A stretch of 64,000 nucleotides of DNA from Sphingomonas faeni. GTDB taxonomy: Bacteria > Pseudomonadota > Alphaproteobacteria > Sphingomonadales > Sphingomonadaceae. The stretch covers positions 2,995,001-3,059,000 of the forward strand of contig NZ_JAUSZF010000001.1 of the NCBI RefSeq assembly GCF_030817315.1. Reading direction: 5' to 3'. Every line of letters starts with the position of its first letter. Position 1 is the stretch's first letter. The notes beneath the pieces are model-generated. The model searched no databases and had not been told where the DNA came from. It was given only the letters and a program-made list of their open reading frames with translations. This document shows, in pieces, positions 9,114 to 17,176 of this stretch. Position numbers and translations under genes: made by a program.

Positions 9114-9842
9114 ATGGCGAATATCGTCCAATTCGAAAATGTCGGGCTTCGCTACGGCACCGAGTCAGACTCCGGGCCCGGTGCCGGACCGGAGACGCTG
9201 TCGGACGTCAGCTTCACCCTGCGGAGCGGTGCGTTCTATTTCCTGACCGGCGCGAGCGGTGCGGGGAAGACCTCGCTGCTCAAGCTTCTCTATCTCGCGC
9301 AACGGCCGACGCGCGGCGTGATCCGGCTGTTCGGCGAGGATACGGTGGTCCTCTCGCGCGACCGGTTGCCCGGCTTTCGTCGACGGATCGGCGTGGTGTT
9401 CCAGGATTTCCGGCTCGTGCCGCATCTGTCGACCTGGGACAATATCGCGCTGCCGTTGCGGGTCGCCGGCATGCCCGAGGCGGACATCGAGCAGCCGGTG
9501 CGCGAGATGCTTGCCTGGGTCGGGCTGACCGAGCGTGCGGATGCGCGGCCGGCAACGCTGTCGGGTGGCGAGCAACAGCGCGTCGCGATCGCCCGCGCCG
9601 TCATCGGCCGCCCCGAAATCCTGGTCGCGGACGAGCCGACCGGCAACGTCGATCCCGACATGGCCGAGCGGTTGCTTCATTTGTTCGAATCGCTCAATAA
9701 GTTGGGGACGACGGTCGTGGTCGCGACGCACGACCTTCACCTGCTCGGGCGGATACCCAGTGCGCAGATGATGCGGCTCGATCGCGGACGATTGCTCGAT
9801 CCGACCGGCTCGCTCCGCTATCCACCGACGCGGCCCGAATGA
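9114..9842 (+). CDS. ftsE: Cell division ATP-binding protein FtsE
   Basis: This ABC ATPase partners FtsX at the septum to control peptidoglycan hydrolases. Visible motifs are Walker A 'GASGAGKTS', the Q-loop '[16 protein letters not shown]', the signature '[14 protein letters not shown]' and Walker B '[12 protein letters not shown]', followed by the switch His in 'VVATHD'. The 242-residue length is close to the usual 220-230. ATG 9114 gives the conserved start '[15 protein letters not shown]'. The stop overlaps the ftsX start (ATGA), so translation is coupled. It heads a four-gene overlapping unit ending in plsC. Confidence 0.95.
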   Translation: MANIVQFENVGLRYGTESDSGPGAGPETLSDVSFTLRSGAFYFLTGASGAGKTSLLKLLYLAQRPTRGVIRLFGEDTVVLSRDRLPGFRRRIGVVFQDFRLVPHLSTWDNIALPLRVAGMPEADIEQPVREMLAWVGLTERADARPATLSGGEQQRVAIARAVIGRPEILVADEPTGNVDPDMAERLLHLFESLNKLGTTVVVATHDLHLLGRIPSAQMMRLDRGRLLDPTGSLRYPPTRPE

Positions 9843-10738
9843 TAGGTCGCGCCTCCAAAGCGCGGTCTTCGGCCGAACGGCGCGTGCTCGACGAAGCGGG
9901 TGGATTGCGCGCAATGACGTGGGTGATGGCGATCATGCTGTTCCTGACGATGCTCGCTGCCGCCTTGGGACTGGCGACGGCGGGCGCGGCGCGATTGCTC
10001 GATCGGCAATTGGTGGGGCGGTTGACGGTGCAGATCGTCGATGGCGATCCGGTGCGCCGCGATGCGGTTGCAGCGCGCGTGCTTGCTGCATTGCGGACGA
10101 TGCCTGCGGTGGCGACGGCGACGCCGGTCAATCGCGCCGAACTCACGCGACTGCTGCAGCCCTGGCTGGGGTCCGACGGCGCCGACCCGCAACTGCCTGT
10201 GCCGGCGATGATCGATGTCGACCTTGCCGACCACGATGAGGCGGCGGCGGCGCGTGTCGCGACCAGTGTCCGCCGTGTGAGCCCGATCGTCCGCGTCGAT
10301 CGCCACGAAAGCTGGATGTCGCCGGTCAACGACGTGATGCGCTCGCTGACGTTCCTCGCGTTGGCGCTGGTCCTGCTGATGGCGAGCGCGACCGCCGCGG
10401 TCGTCGTGCTCGCCGCGCGCGCGGGGCTTGAGACGCACCGCGAGACGATCGCGGTGATGCACATGCTCGGCTCGACCGACCTCCAGATCTCGCGGCTGTT
10501 CCAGCGGCGGATCGCGCTCGATGCGACGATCGGTGGCGTCGGAGGCGGTGTCGCGGCGTTGCTGGTGATCGCGTTCATCGGTAACAGGTTGCACGGATTG
10601 GGTTCGGAACTGCTTGGCGGGGTGACGCTCGGTGGAATCGACTGGGTGGTGCTCGCGCTGCTCCCAATCGCGTTCGTCGTGCTCGCGACGCTCGCCGCTC
10701 GCATGACGATCGTCCGCGCGCTGAGGCATATCCTGTGA
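9839..10738 (+). CDS. ftsX: Cell division protein FtsX-like permease
   Basis: The 299-residue inner-membrane protein has one N-terminal membrane helix ('MTWVMAIMLFLTMLAAALGL'), a periplasmic loop of about 120 residues, and three more helices in the C-terminal FtsX/MacB-like domain. This is the expected FtsX topology. It couples FtsE ATP hydrolysis to periplasmic amidase or endopeptidase activation. The stop overlaps the GTG start of the next gene. The sequence is divergent, as usual for FtsX, but the pairing with ftsE makes the call firm. Confidence 0.92.
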   Translation: MIGRASKARSSAERRVLDEAGGLRAMTWVMAIMLFLTMLAAALGLATAGAARLLDRQLVGRLTVQIVDGDPVRRDAVAARVLAALRTMPAVATATPVNRAELTRLLQPWLGSDGADPQLPVPAMIDVDLADHDEAAAARVATSVRRVSPIVRVDRHESWMSPVNDVMRSLTFLALALVLLMASATAAVVVLAARAGLETHRETIAVMHMLGSTDLQISRLFQRRIALDATIGGVGGGVAALLVIAFIGNRLHGLGSELLGGVTLGGIDWVVLALLPIAFVVLATLAARMTIVRALRHIL

Positions 10739-11271
10739 TCGTGCGGTTCCTCGGCATCCTGGGTCTTGCCTGGGCATTCGGGTTCGCGGTTTTCATGCTG
10801 CTGCTGCCCAAGCCGCTCGACGGCTTCACCTCGGATGCGATCGTCGTGCCGACCGGTGGAGCAGGGCGGATCGACCGCGGCATCGCGCTGATCCGCGATC
10901 ACCAGGCGAAACGGATGCTGGTGACGGGTGTCGCGCCGGGGGTGCGGCCGATCGATCTCGCGCTGGAGTATCGCACGTCGCCGGCGTTGTTCGCGTGCTG
11001 CATCGATCTGGGTGCGGACGCAGTCGATACGCGGTCCAATGCGGAAGAAACTGCGCAGTGGGTGCGCGTGCACAAATACCGGTCGGTGCGGCTGGTGACG
11101 TCGGATTGGCATGTCGCACGGGCCCGGATGGAGCTGTCGGCGGCGCTCGACAAGAATGTCGTGATCCTCGGCGACGGGGTGCCGGGTACGCCGCGGCTCG
11201 GAACCTTGGTCAACGAATACAACAAGTTGATCCTTCGCCGGATCGCATTGTGGATTGGATTTGGCGGATGA
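10735..11271 (+). CDS. YdcF family (DUF218) membrane protein
   Basis: The GTG start overlaps the ftsX stop. The 178-residue protein has an N-terminal membrane helix (residues 3-22) followed by a Rossmann-like DUF218 domain: 'DAIVVPTGGAGRIDRGIALI', 'RMLVTGVAPGV', 'DTRSNAEETAQW' and 'VTSDWHVARARME'. DUF218 proteins (SanA, YdcF, ElyC) act in envelope integrity, with unsettled chemistry. Its place between ftsX and plsC fits an envelope role. The gene overlaps plsC by 4 bases. Confidence 0.9.
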   Translation: MIVRFLGILGLAWAFGFAVFMLLLPKPLDGFTSDAIVVPTGGAGRIDRGIALIRDHQAKRMLVTGVAPGVRPIDLALEYRTSPALFACCIDLGADAVDTRSNAEETAQWVRVHKYRSVRLVTSDWHVARARMELSAALDKNVVILGDGVPGTPRLGTLVNEYNKLILRRIALWIGFGG

Positions 11272-11948
11272 TTTGGTTGCGCAACTGGGCGTTCATGCTC
11301 GTTTTCTACACGATCTCGGTGCCGATCGTGGTGACGGTGCCGATCTCGGCGCTGTTCGGCTCGCGCGCGGTGATCGTGCATTCGACGATCTGGACTCGCT
11401 TCCACCGCTGGTGCGCGCGGTGGATCCTAGGCGTGCATATTCGGATCGAAGGGACGCGGCCGACCGAGCCGGCATTCTATGCCTGCAAGCACCAGGCGAT
11501 GTTCGAGACGCTCGAATTGCAGGGGTTGCTTGACGGTCCGGCCATCGTGTTGAAGCGCGAACTGGCGGATATCCCGGCCTGGGGTTGGGCGGCGCGGCGT
11601 TATGGCGCAATCGTCGTCGACCGCGAGGCGTCGGCGAAGGCGATGCGCAACATGATGCGCGAAGCAAGCGCCGCCAAGGCCACGGGCCGATCGATTCTAA
11701 TCTTTCCCGAGGGGACGCGCGTTTTGCCCGGTGAGCATCCGCCATTGAAGCCGGGGTTTGCCGGGCTCTATCGCGCGCTGAAGATGCCGACGGTGCCGAT
11801 CGCCTGCGACAGCGGACTGGTGTGGCCGAAGAAGGGGCCGAAGCTGCCGGGGGTGATTACGTTCCGGTTCGGCGAGGTGGTGCCGCCGGGCTTGCCGCGT
11901 GAAGAGGCGGAGCAGCGCGTCCATGCGGCGATGAACGCGCTGGATTAG
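11268..11948 (+). CDS. plsC: 1-acyl-sn-glycerol-3-phosphate acyltransferase
   Basis: The enzyme transfers an acyl chain to lysophosphatidic acid to make phosphatidic acid at the inner membrane. The acyltransferase block is present as 'KHQAMFETLE' (His-X4-Glu rather than His-X4-Asp, which I believe occurs in alphaproteobacterial PlsC) and 'LIFPEGTRVLPGE'. The N-terminal hydrophobic helix is residues 5-28. ATG 11268 overlaps the preceding stop. It is the last gene of the ftsE unit and is followed by a family C repeat. Confidence 0.93.
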   Translation: MIWLRNWAFMLVFYTISVPIVVTVPISALFGSRAVIVHSTIWTRFHRWCARWILGVHIRIEGTRPTEPAFYACKHQAMFETLELQGLLDGPAIVLKRELADIPAWGWAARRYGAIVVDREASAKAMRNMMREASAAKATGRSILIFPEGTRVLPGEHPPLKPGFAGLYRALKMPTVPIACDSGLVWPKKGPKLPGVITFRFGEVVPPGLPREEAEQRVHAAMNALD

Positions 11949-11956
11949 CGGTTCAC

Positions 11957-12059
11957 TACCCCGGCGGAGGCCGGGGCCCAATTGGGGGACGTCAATGATG
12001 TGCGTTGCGAACCGTTACTCCAGCCTACCCAATTGGGCCCCGGCCTTCGCCGGGGTGGT
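11957..12059. repeat. Family C palindromic element, copy 1
   Basis: The left arm reads CCCCGGCGGAGGCCGGGGCC-CAATTGGG and the right arm, from about 12028, is its near reverse complement ending GGCCTTCGCCGGGGTGG. About 50 bases of unrelated sequence separate them. It lies between convergent plsC and the prephenate dehydrogenase gene. Further copies are at 30.8, 37.3, 43.9 and 59.6 kb. Confidence 0.9.
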
Positions 12060-12091
12060 TGCGTTTGGGGAAGCGCAAGCGAAAGCCCCCC

Positions 12092-13000
12092 TCAGCCGTG
12101 CGTCCGCCCGAAATCCTGCACGTCGTCGTCCTGCCCCTGCTCGACGATACTCCGCCGGATCGCCCGCGTCCGCGTGAACAGGTCGAACAGCGCATCCCCG
12201 TCGCCCCAGCGGATCGCACGCTGGAGATGGCTCAGATCCTCCGAGAAGCGTTGCAACATCTCCAGCACCGCCTCGCGGTTGTTGAGGAAGATGTCGCGCC
12301 ACATGGTCGGGTCCGACGCCGCGATCCGGGTGAAGTCGCGGAAGCCGCCGGCGGAATATTTGATGACCTCGGACTGGGTCACCTCCTCGAGATCGCCCGC
12401 GGTGCCAACGATCGTATAGGCGATCAGATGCGGCAGATGGCTGGTGACGGCGAGGACGCGGTCGTGATGCTCGGGTGCCATCGTCTCGACCTGCGCGCCG
12501 AGCCGCCGCCAGAACTCGGAGACACGCTCGACCGCGACCGGGTCGGCACCTTTGGGGGGCGTGACGATGCACCAGCGGTGGCGGAACAGCGTCGCGAAGC
12601 CGGCTTCGGGGCCGCTGCGTTCGGTGCCGGCGACCGGATGCGCGGGGATGACGATCGCGTTCGGCAGCGCCTCGGTGAGCGCGCGGACGATCTCGGCCTT
12701 GCAGCTGCCGACGTCGCTGACGACCGCGTCGGCGGGAAGTTCGGCCGCGAACTCGCGCGCGACGTCGCCCATGATGCCGACCGGCACGCACAGGATCACA
12801 AGGTCGGCGTCGATCACCGCCGCCCCCGCCGAACCCGCGACGTCGTCGCAGAACTGCAGCCGGCCCGCGGTCTCGCGCACGCTGGCGTCGGCGTCGTAGC
12901 CGGTAACTCGGACCGTCGGCATCGTTTCCCGCACCGCGCGCGCCACCGACGAGCCGATCAGTCCCAGCCCGATGATCGTGACGCGCGCGAACGGCAGCAT
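12092..13000 (-). CDS. tyrA: Prephenate (or arogenate) dehydrogenase
   Basis: The 302-residue enzyme oxidises prephenate or arogenate in tyrosine synthesis. The N-terminal dinucleotide-binding motif is 'IIGLGLIGSSVA', followed by the conserved 'HPVAGTERSGPEAG' and the helical C-terminal domain. No ACT or chorismate mutase domain is fused. ATG 13000 overlaps the hisC stop on the same strand, so the genes are translationally coupled. HisC-type enzymes can transaminate imidazole acetol phosphate and aromatic keto acids, which fits this pairing. Prephenate versus arogenate preference cannot be read from the sequence. Confidence 0.93.
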   Translation of the reverse strand: MLPFARVTIIGLGLIGSSVARAVRETMPTVRVTGYDADASVRETAGRLQFCDDVAGSAGAAVIDADLVILCVPVGIMGDVAREFAAELPADAVVSDVGSCKAEIVRALTEALPNAIVIPAHPVAGTERSGPEAGFATLFRHRWCIVTPPKGADPVAVERVSEFWRRLGAQVETMAPEHHDRVLAVTSHLPHLIAYTIVGTAGDLEEVTQSEVIKYSAGGFRDFTRIAASDPTMWRDIFLNNREAVLEMLQRFSEDLSHLQRAIRWGDGDALFDLFTRTRAIRRSIVEQGQDDDVQDFGRTHG

Positions 13001-14109
13001 CAGGCGCTTTCGACCAGGTTGCGCAGCGCCGCAGTGACGCCGCGCGTTTCCTCCTCGGTGCCGATCGTAATGCGCAGCGCGTTGGGCAGGCCCTGGCCGG
13101 GCAGCCAGCGGACGATATAGCCCGCCTCCATCAGCCCGTGATAGGCGGCGTCGGCGGTCAGGCTGCCCTCGAACAGCACCAGCACGAAGTTCGCCTTGGA
13201 CGGTACGCAGCGCAGACCGGCATTGCCCATCTGCCCGATCTGCTCGACGAACCAGCCGCGCCACTGGTCGTTATGCGCGCGCGTTGCCTCGACGAAGGCG
13301 GTGTCGGCGATCGCCGCGACGGCCGCCGCCTGGCCTGCGGTGGTAACGTTGAACGGTGCGCGGATGCGGTGCATCGCGTCGATGATCGGCGCGCAGGCAT
13401 AGCCCCAGCCGATCCGCTCGGCGGCAAGACCGTGGATCTTCGAGAAGGTCCGCGTGACGAGCACGTTCGCCTCGGTCATCGCCAGCGCGAGGCCGGCATC
13501 GTCCTCCTCGGGCGAGAGGTATTCGGCATAGGCCTGGTCGAGCACGAGCAGCACCGACTTCGGCAGCCCCGCATGCAGGCGTGCAATCTCTGCGCGCGGC
13601 GTGAACGTGCCGGTCGGGTTGTTCGGGTTGGCGACGAACACGACGCGGGTGCGCTCGGTGACCGCGGCTAGGATCGCGTCGACGTCGGTGGCGTAGTCGC
13701 GGTCGTCGACGATGACGGGTTCCGCTCCCACCCGACGCGTCGCGATCTCGTAGACCGCGAAGCCGTAGCGGACGTGGATGATCTCGTCGCCGGGGCCCGC
13801 ATAGGCGCCCGCGACCAGATGCAGGATCTCGTCCGAGCCGGTGCCGTAGATCACGCGCGCCGGATCGAGGTCGTAATGCGCCGCCAATGCCTCGCGCAGC
13901 GCGGTCGCGCCGGCGTCGGGGTAGCGTTCCAGCGTCCGGTCGGCGGCATCGAACGCGGCCTTCGCGGCGGGGCTGGTGCCGAGCGGGTTTTCGTTCGACG
14001 ACAGTTTGATCACCGTGCGGCCATCGTCGGTCGTCGAGCGGCCGGGCGTGTACGGCGCGATCCCCAGAATCCAGGGCTTCGGCGCGGGTGCGGGCATGAT
14101 GTTTGTCAT
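13000..14109 (-). CDS. hisC: Histidinol-phosphate / aromatic aminotransferase
   Basis: A class I/II PLP aminotransferase of 369 residues. Features are '[15 protein letters not shown]' near residue 35, '[11 protein letters not shown]' (cofactor phosphate region), 'NPNNPTGTF' and the Schiff-base lysine in '[14 protein letters not shown]'. It converts imidazole acetol phosphate to histidinol phosphate and, paired with the dehydrogenase downstream, may serve Tyr/Phe synthesis too. An internal ATG four codons in ('[12 protein letters not shown]') is a possible start. It is divergent from metX across a repeat-filled gap. Confidence 0.94.
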   Translation of the reverse strand: MTNIMPAPAPKPWILGIAPYTPGRSTTDDGRTVIKLSSNENPLGTSPAAKAAFDAADRTLERYPDAGATALREALAAHYDLDPARVIYGTGSDEILHLVAGAYAGPGDEIIHVRYGFAVYEIATRRVGAEPVIVDDRDYATDVDAILAAVTERTRVVFVANPNNPTGTFTPRAEIARLHAGLPKSVLLVLDQAYAEYLSPEEDDAGLALAMTEANVLVTRTFSKIHGLAAERIGWGYACAPIIDAMHRIRAPFNVTTAGQAAAVAAIADTAFVEATRAHNDQWRGWFVEQIGQMGNAGLRCVPSKANFVLVLFEGSLTADAAYHGLMEAGYIVRWLPGQGLPNALRITIGTEEETRGVTAALRNLVESA

Positions 14110-14200
14110 GGCCGCGGGACATAGCGGGCGCGGTGCCGCGGTGGCAAATATTTGTGCGAGGGTGGAGGTCGTCCGGAAGGATCAGTGGCCCACCTTCTCC

Positions 14201-14282
14201 CGTCATCCTGACGAAAGTCAGGACCCAGAGCCACGGAGGCTAGCGCGCGTTGCCCTGGGTCCTGACTTTCGTCAGGATGACG
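14201..14282. repeat. Family D palindromic element, copy 1
   Basis: The left arm CGTCATCCTGACGAAAGTCA and the right arm CTGACTTTCGTCAGGATGAC are reverse complements, around a loop of roughly 30 bases. The terminal GGATGAC of the right arm is the unit of the heptamer array that follows. Other copies are at 21.5, 26.1 (diverged) and 62.7 kb. Confidence 0.92.
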
Positions 14283-14358
14283 GATGACGGATGACGGATG
14301 ACGGATGACGGATGACGGATGACGGATGACGGATGACGGATGACGGATGACGGATGAC
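14275..14358. repeat. Tandem heptamer array, 12 x GGATGAC
   Basis: Twelve perfect, uninterrupted copies of the 7-base unit run from 14275 to 14358. The first copy is the end of the family D element, so the array most likely arose by slippage from it. It lies about 170 bases upstream of metX, outside any supported gene. Copy number is likely to vary between isolates. Confidence 0.97.
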
Positions 14359-14374
14359 GGTGCGGTCCGAACGA

Positions 14375-14494
14375 TCCTCCCCCGCCAGGGGGGGGTGGCG
14401 CGCAGCGACGGAGGGGAGGGTGACGCAACAGTGGTTTCCCTTTCTCCCCCCTCCGTCTGGCAAGCGCCAGCCACCCCCCCTGGCGGGGGAGGAT
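14375..14494. repeat. Family B palindromic element; rest of the 14110-14528 gap
   Basis: The arms (14375-14419 and 14442-14494) pair as TCCTCCCCCGCCAGGGGGG / CCCCCCTGGCGGGGGAGGA, with a second block GACGGAGGGGAGGG / TCCCCCCTCCGTC. With the family D element and the heptamer array it fills the 419-base hisC-metX gap almost entirely. I see no riboswitch or recognisable promoter in what remains. Confidence 0.88.
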
Positions 14495-14528
14495 AGAGGA
14501 TGCGGCGCTGGCATGACGGCGGGCGCTT

Positions 14529-15683
14529 ATGGTAGCGCGCAGCATGCTCGACCCTGCGACCATCGACCACGACACCGACCAGCGCTTCGGTCTCGCCCGT
14601 CGCGTCACGTTGCGGGGACCGCTCAGGCTCGATGGCGGCGTGCTGCTGTCGCCGGTCGACATCGCGTATGAGACCTACGGCACGCTCAACGCCGACGCCT
14701 CCAACGCGATCCTGATCTGCCACGCGCTCACCGGCGACCAGCACGTCGCCTCCAATCACCCCCGCACCGGCAAACCCGGCTGGTGGACCCGCATGGTCGG
14801 CGAAGGCAAGCCGATCGACCCCGCGCGGCACTTTGTCGTCTGCGCGAACGTGCTCGGCAGCTGCATGGGCTCGTCGGGACCCGCGACGATCAACCCGGCG
14901 ACCGGGCGGCCGTGGGCGATGGGATTCCCGGTCATCACGATCCGCGACATGGTGCGTGCGCAGGCGATGCTGCTCGATCATCTCGGCGTCGACGTGCTCC
15001 ATGCAGTGGTCGGCGGATCCATGGGGGGCATGCAGGCGCTCAGCTGGCCCGCGACCTTCCCCGACCGCGTGAAGGCGTGTGTCGTCATCGCCTCGACCGC
15101 GCGCCATACCGCGCAGAACATCGCGTTCCATGAGGTCGGGCGTCAGGCGGTGATGGCCGATCCGAACTGGCGAGGTGGCGAGTATCATGACGGTGCGGCG
15201 CCCACCGCGGGCCTCGCAGTGGCGCGGATGGCAGCGCATATTACCTATCTGTCGGAAGCCGGCCTGACCGAGAAATTCGGTCGTCGCCTCCAGGCGCGCG
15301 ACGCGAAGTCGTTCGGGTTCGACGCCGATTTCCAGGTCGAGAGCTATCTGCGCCACCAGGGGCTGGCCTTCACCGACCGGTTCGATGCGAACTCGTATCT
15401 CTACATCACGCGGGCGATGGATTATTTCGATCTCGCCGAGGAGCATGGCGGGCTGCTCGCCAACGCGTTTCGCGCGACCAAATCGCGGTTCTGCCTCGTC
15501 AGCTTCGACACCGACTGGCTGTACCCGACTGCCGAATCCCGCGCGATCGTCCAGGCCTTGAACGCAGCCGGCGCACCGGTCAGCTTCGTCGAGCTGTCGA
15601 GCCCGTACGGCCACGACGCGTTCCTGCTGGAGGCGCCCGATCTCAACCGGGTCGTCGACGGCTTCCTGAGGGCAGGACGATGA
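14529..15683 (+). CDS. metX: Homoserine O-acetyltransferase
   Basis: This alpha/beta hydrolase-fold enzyme acylates homoserine in methionine synthesis. The nucleophile elbow is '[12 protein letters not shown]' (Ser near residue 165), the acid is in '[10 protein letters not shown]' and the His in '[11 protein letters not shown]'. The family motif '[10 protein letters not shown]' is present. Length is 384 residues if it starts at ATG 14529; ATG 14544 is also possible, and neither has a good ribosome site. It overlaps a GNAT gene (ATGA), which in turn overlaps metW. Whether acetyl- or succinyl-CoA is used is not certain from sequence. Confidence 0.95.
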   Translation: MVARSMLDPATIDHDTDQRFGLARRVTLRGPLRLDGGVLLSPVDIAYETYGTLNADASNAILICHALTGDQHVASNHPRTGKPGWWTRMVGEGKPIDPARHFVVCANVLGSCMGSSGPATINPATGRPWAMGFPVITIRDMVRAQAMLLDHLGVDVLHAVVGGSMGGMQALSWPATFPDRVKACVVIASTARHTAQNIAFHEVGRQAVMADPNWRGGEYHDGAAPTAGLAVARMAAHITYLSEAGLTEKFGRRLQARDAKSFGFDADFQVESYLRHQGLAFTDRFDANSYLYITRAMDYFDLAEEHGGLLANAFRATKSRFCLVSFDTDWLYPTAESRAIVQALNAAGAPVSFVELSSPYGHDAFLLEAPDLNRVVDGFLRAGR

Positions 15684-16114
15684 CGATCATCCTTTCGGAC
15701 GACGCGAGCCGGTTGCAGGTCGACCGCATCCACGCCTGGCTGGCCGGCAGCTACTGGTCGCCGGGGATCGAACGCGACTTGGTCGAACGCGCGATCGCAG
15801 GCTCGCACTGCCTCGGTGCGTATCAAGACGACGCGCAGGTCGGGTTCGCGCGGATGATCACCGATCACGCCACGTTCGCGTGGCTCGCCGACGTCTGGGT
15901 CGAGGAGACCGCGCGCGGGCAGGGGCTCGGGCGCCGAATGGTGAGCTGGTTCCTCGAACATCCGTCGTTTGCCGGGTTGCGCAGGTTCGGCCTCGTCACC
16001 GCGGACGCGCACGGCGTCTATGCGGACCTCGGCTTCCATCCGCTGGTCCGCGCCGACCGCTATATGGAACGCCTCGCGCCGGGCTTGGCCGAGCAACTGC
16101 GGACCGCACCATGA
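15680..16114 (+). CDS. GNAT family N-acetyltransferase
   Basis: The 144-residue protein is a single GNAT domain with the acetyl-CoA motif '[18 protein letters not shown]' (about residues 74-91) and a C-terminal '[19 protein letters not shown]'. Its acceptor is unknown. It starts within the metX stop (ATGA) and its stop overlaps the metW start, so all three are translated together. That tight position between metX and metW suggests a link to methionine or sulfur metabolism, which is inference only. Confidence 0.88.
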   Translation: MTIILSDDASRLQVDRIHAWLAGSYWSPGIERDLVERAIAGSHCLGAYQDDAQVGFARMITDHATFAWLADVWVEETARGQGLGRRMVSWFLEHPSFAGLRRFGLVTADAHGVYADLGFHPLVRADRYMERLAPGLAEQLRTAP

Positions 16115-16698
16115 CCTTACGGACCGACCTCGCCGTCATCGCCGAAAACGTCGCACAGGGCAGTCGTGTGCTCGACATCGGCTGCGGCGACGGAGCGCTG
16201 ATGGCTGCACTGCGCGACACCCGCAACGTGGACGCACGCGGGCTGGAGATCGACGCGCATAACGTGGCATCGGCGGTCGCGCGCGGCCTGTCGGTGATCC
16301 AGGGTGACGCGGACGTGGATCTCGCGGGCTATCCCGACGGCAGCTTCGACTACGCCATCCTAAGCCAGACCCTGCAGACCGCACGCGCACCCGACCTCGT
16401 GCTCGATCATCTCCTCAGGATCGGTCGACGCGCCTTCGTCAGCTTTCCCAATTTCGCGCATTGGCGCGTGCGGCTGTCGCTCCTCTGGGGTGGTCGCATG
16501 CCGGTGACGCGGCAATTGCCCGAGAGCTGGTACGACACGCCCAACATCCACCACGTCACGATCGACGATTTTCGCGCCTTCGTCAAAACGCGAGGGATCA
16601 CGGTCGAGGGCGCCTGGTTTCTGTCAGGGGACAAGCAGACGGGCAAAGGCGCTGCCAACCTGTTGGCCGAACACGCGGTATTTCTGCTTCGGCCATGA
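16111..16698 (+). CDS. metW: Methionine biosynthesis protein MetW
   Basis: A 195-residue class I methyltransferase-like protein with the SAM-binding motif 'RVLDIGCGDGALMAAL' and the family-specific 'DYAILSQTLQ' and 'FPNFAHWRVRLSLLWGGRMP'. MetW partners MetX in many proteobacteria and is thought to be needed for, or to activate, homoserine acylation. It overlaps the GNAT gene by 4 bases, and its length matches the family. Confidence 0.95.
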   Translation: MTLRTDLAVIAENVAQGSRVLDIGCGDGALMAALRDTRNVDARGLEIDAHNVASAVARGLSVIQGDADVDLAGYPDGSFDYAILSQTLQTARAPDLVLDHLLRIGRRAFVSFPNFAHWRVRLSLLWGGRMPVTRQLPESWYDTPNIHHVTIDDFRAFVKTRGITVEGAWFLSGDKQTGKGAANLLAEHAVFLLRP

Positions 16699-16758
16699 CC
16701 GCGCAGCGACAAATGTAACACTATGTCGCGCTATACTGATTGAGATCAGTAATAAAAC

Positions 16759-16783
16759 GGAACCGATAGGCCGGCGGCTGGTT
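16759..16783 (+). promoter_or_regulatory. Possible sigma-EcfG promoter before the response regulator
   Basis: GGAAC at 16759-16763 and GTT at 16781-16783 are 17 bases apart, as in EcfG (general stress) promoters, but the base before GTT is G rather than the consensus C. The predicted transcript would start only a few bases before the ATG at 16793, so it would be nearly leaderless. Confidence 0.35.
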
Positions 16784-16792
16784 ACTTCGCCG

Positions 16793-17176
16793 ATGACCAA
16801 GACCGCCCTCATTGTTGAAGACGAAATCTTCGTCGCGCTCGATCTCGAGCGGATCCTGATGGATGCCGGCTACGGCGTTGCAGCGATCGCGGCGGATCGC
16901 GACAGCGCGATTGCGGCGGCACCGGGTTGCAACTTCGCGTTCGTCGACATCAATCTGCGCGACGGACCTACGGGACCGGAGATCGCCAGGCGGATGGCGA
17001 AGGATTACGGCGTCAAGGTCGTGTTCGTGACCGCGAATCCCGCGCAGATCGGCGATGCGGAGTGCCTCGGCTATATCCGCAAGCCGTTCAGCGATGCGGC
17101 GATCCTCGCAGCCGCGGCTTTGGCGTGCAACGACGAGCAAACCGCGCACGACGACGTCATCCGCATCAGCGGCTGA
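16793..17176 (+). CDS. Single-domain response regulator (CheY-like receiver)
   Basis: The 127 residues form one receiver domain and nothing else. Key residues are the acidic pair in 'LIVEDEIFVALD', the phosphorylatable Asp in 'FAFVDINLRDGPTG' (about residue 51), the Thr in 'VVFVTANPAQ' and the Lys in 'YIRKPFSDAA'. It has no DNA-binding output, so it probably acts as a phosphate relay or sink or by protein contact. It runs tail to tail with, and overlaps by 11 bases, an HWE histidine kinase, its likely partner. A possible EcfG promoter precedes it. Confidence 0.9.
   Translation: MTKTALIVEDEIFVALDLERILMDAGYGVAAIAADRDSAIAAAPGCNFAFVDINLRDGPTGPEIARRMAKDYGVKVVFVTANPAQIGDAECLGYIRKPFSDAAILAAAALACNDEQTAHDDVIRISG

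Noticed and set aside
14275..14358. CRISPR array
   Set aside because: The units are 7 bases with no spacers, and no cas genes are present; it is a simple tandem repeat.
14110..14528. SAM-type riboswitch upstream of metX
   Set aside because: The gap is almost wholly made of palindromic elements and the heptamer array; no SAM-II or related core was found by eye.
14106..15614. Long minus-strand frame across metX
   Set aside because: It is antisense to a gene with full catalytic motifs and reads partly through the heptamer array and family B repeat.
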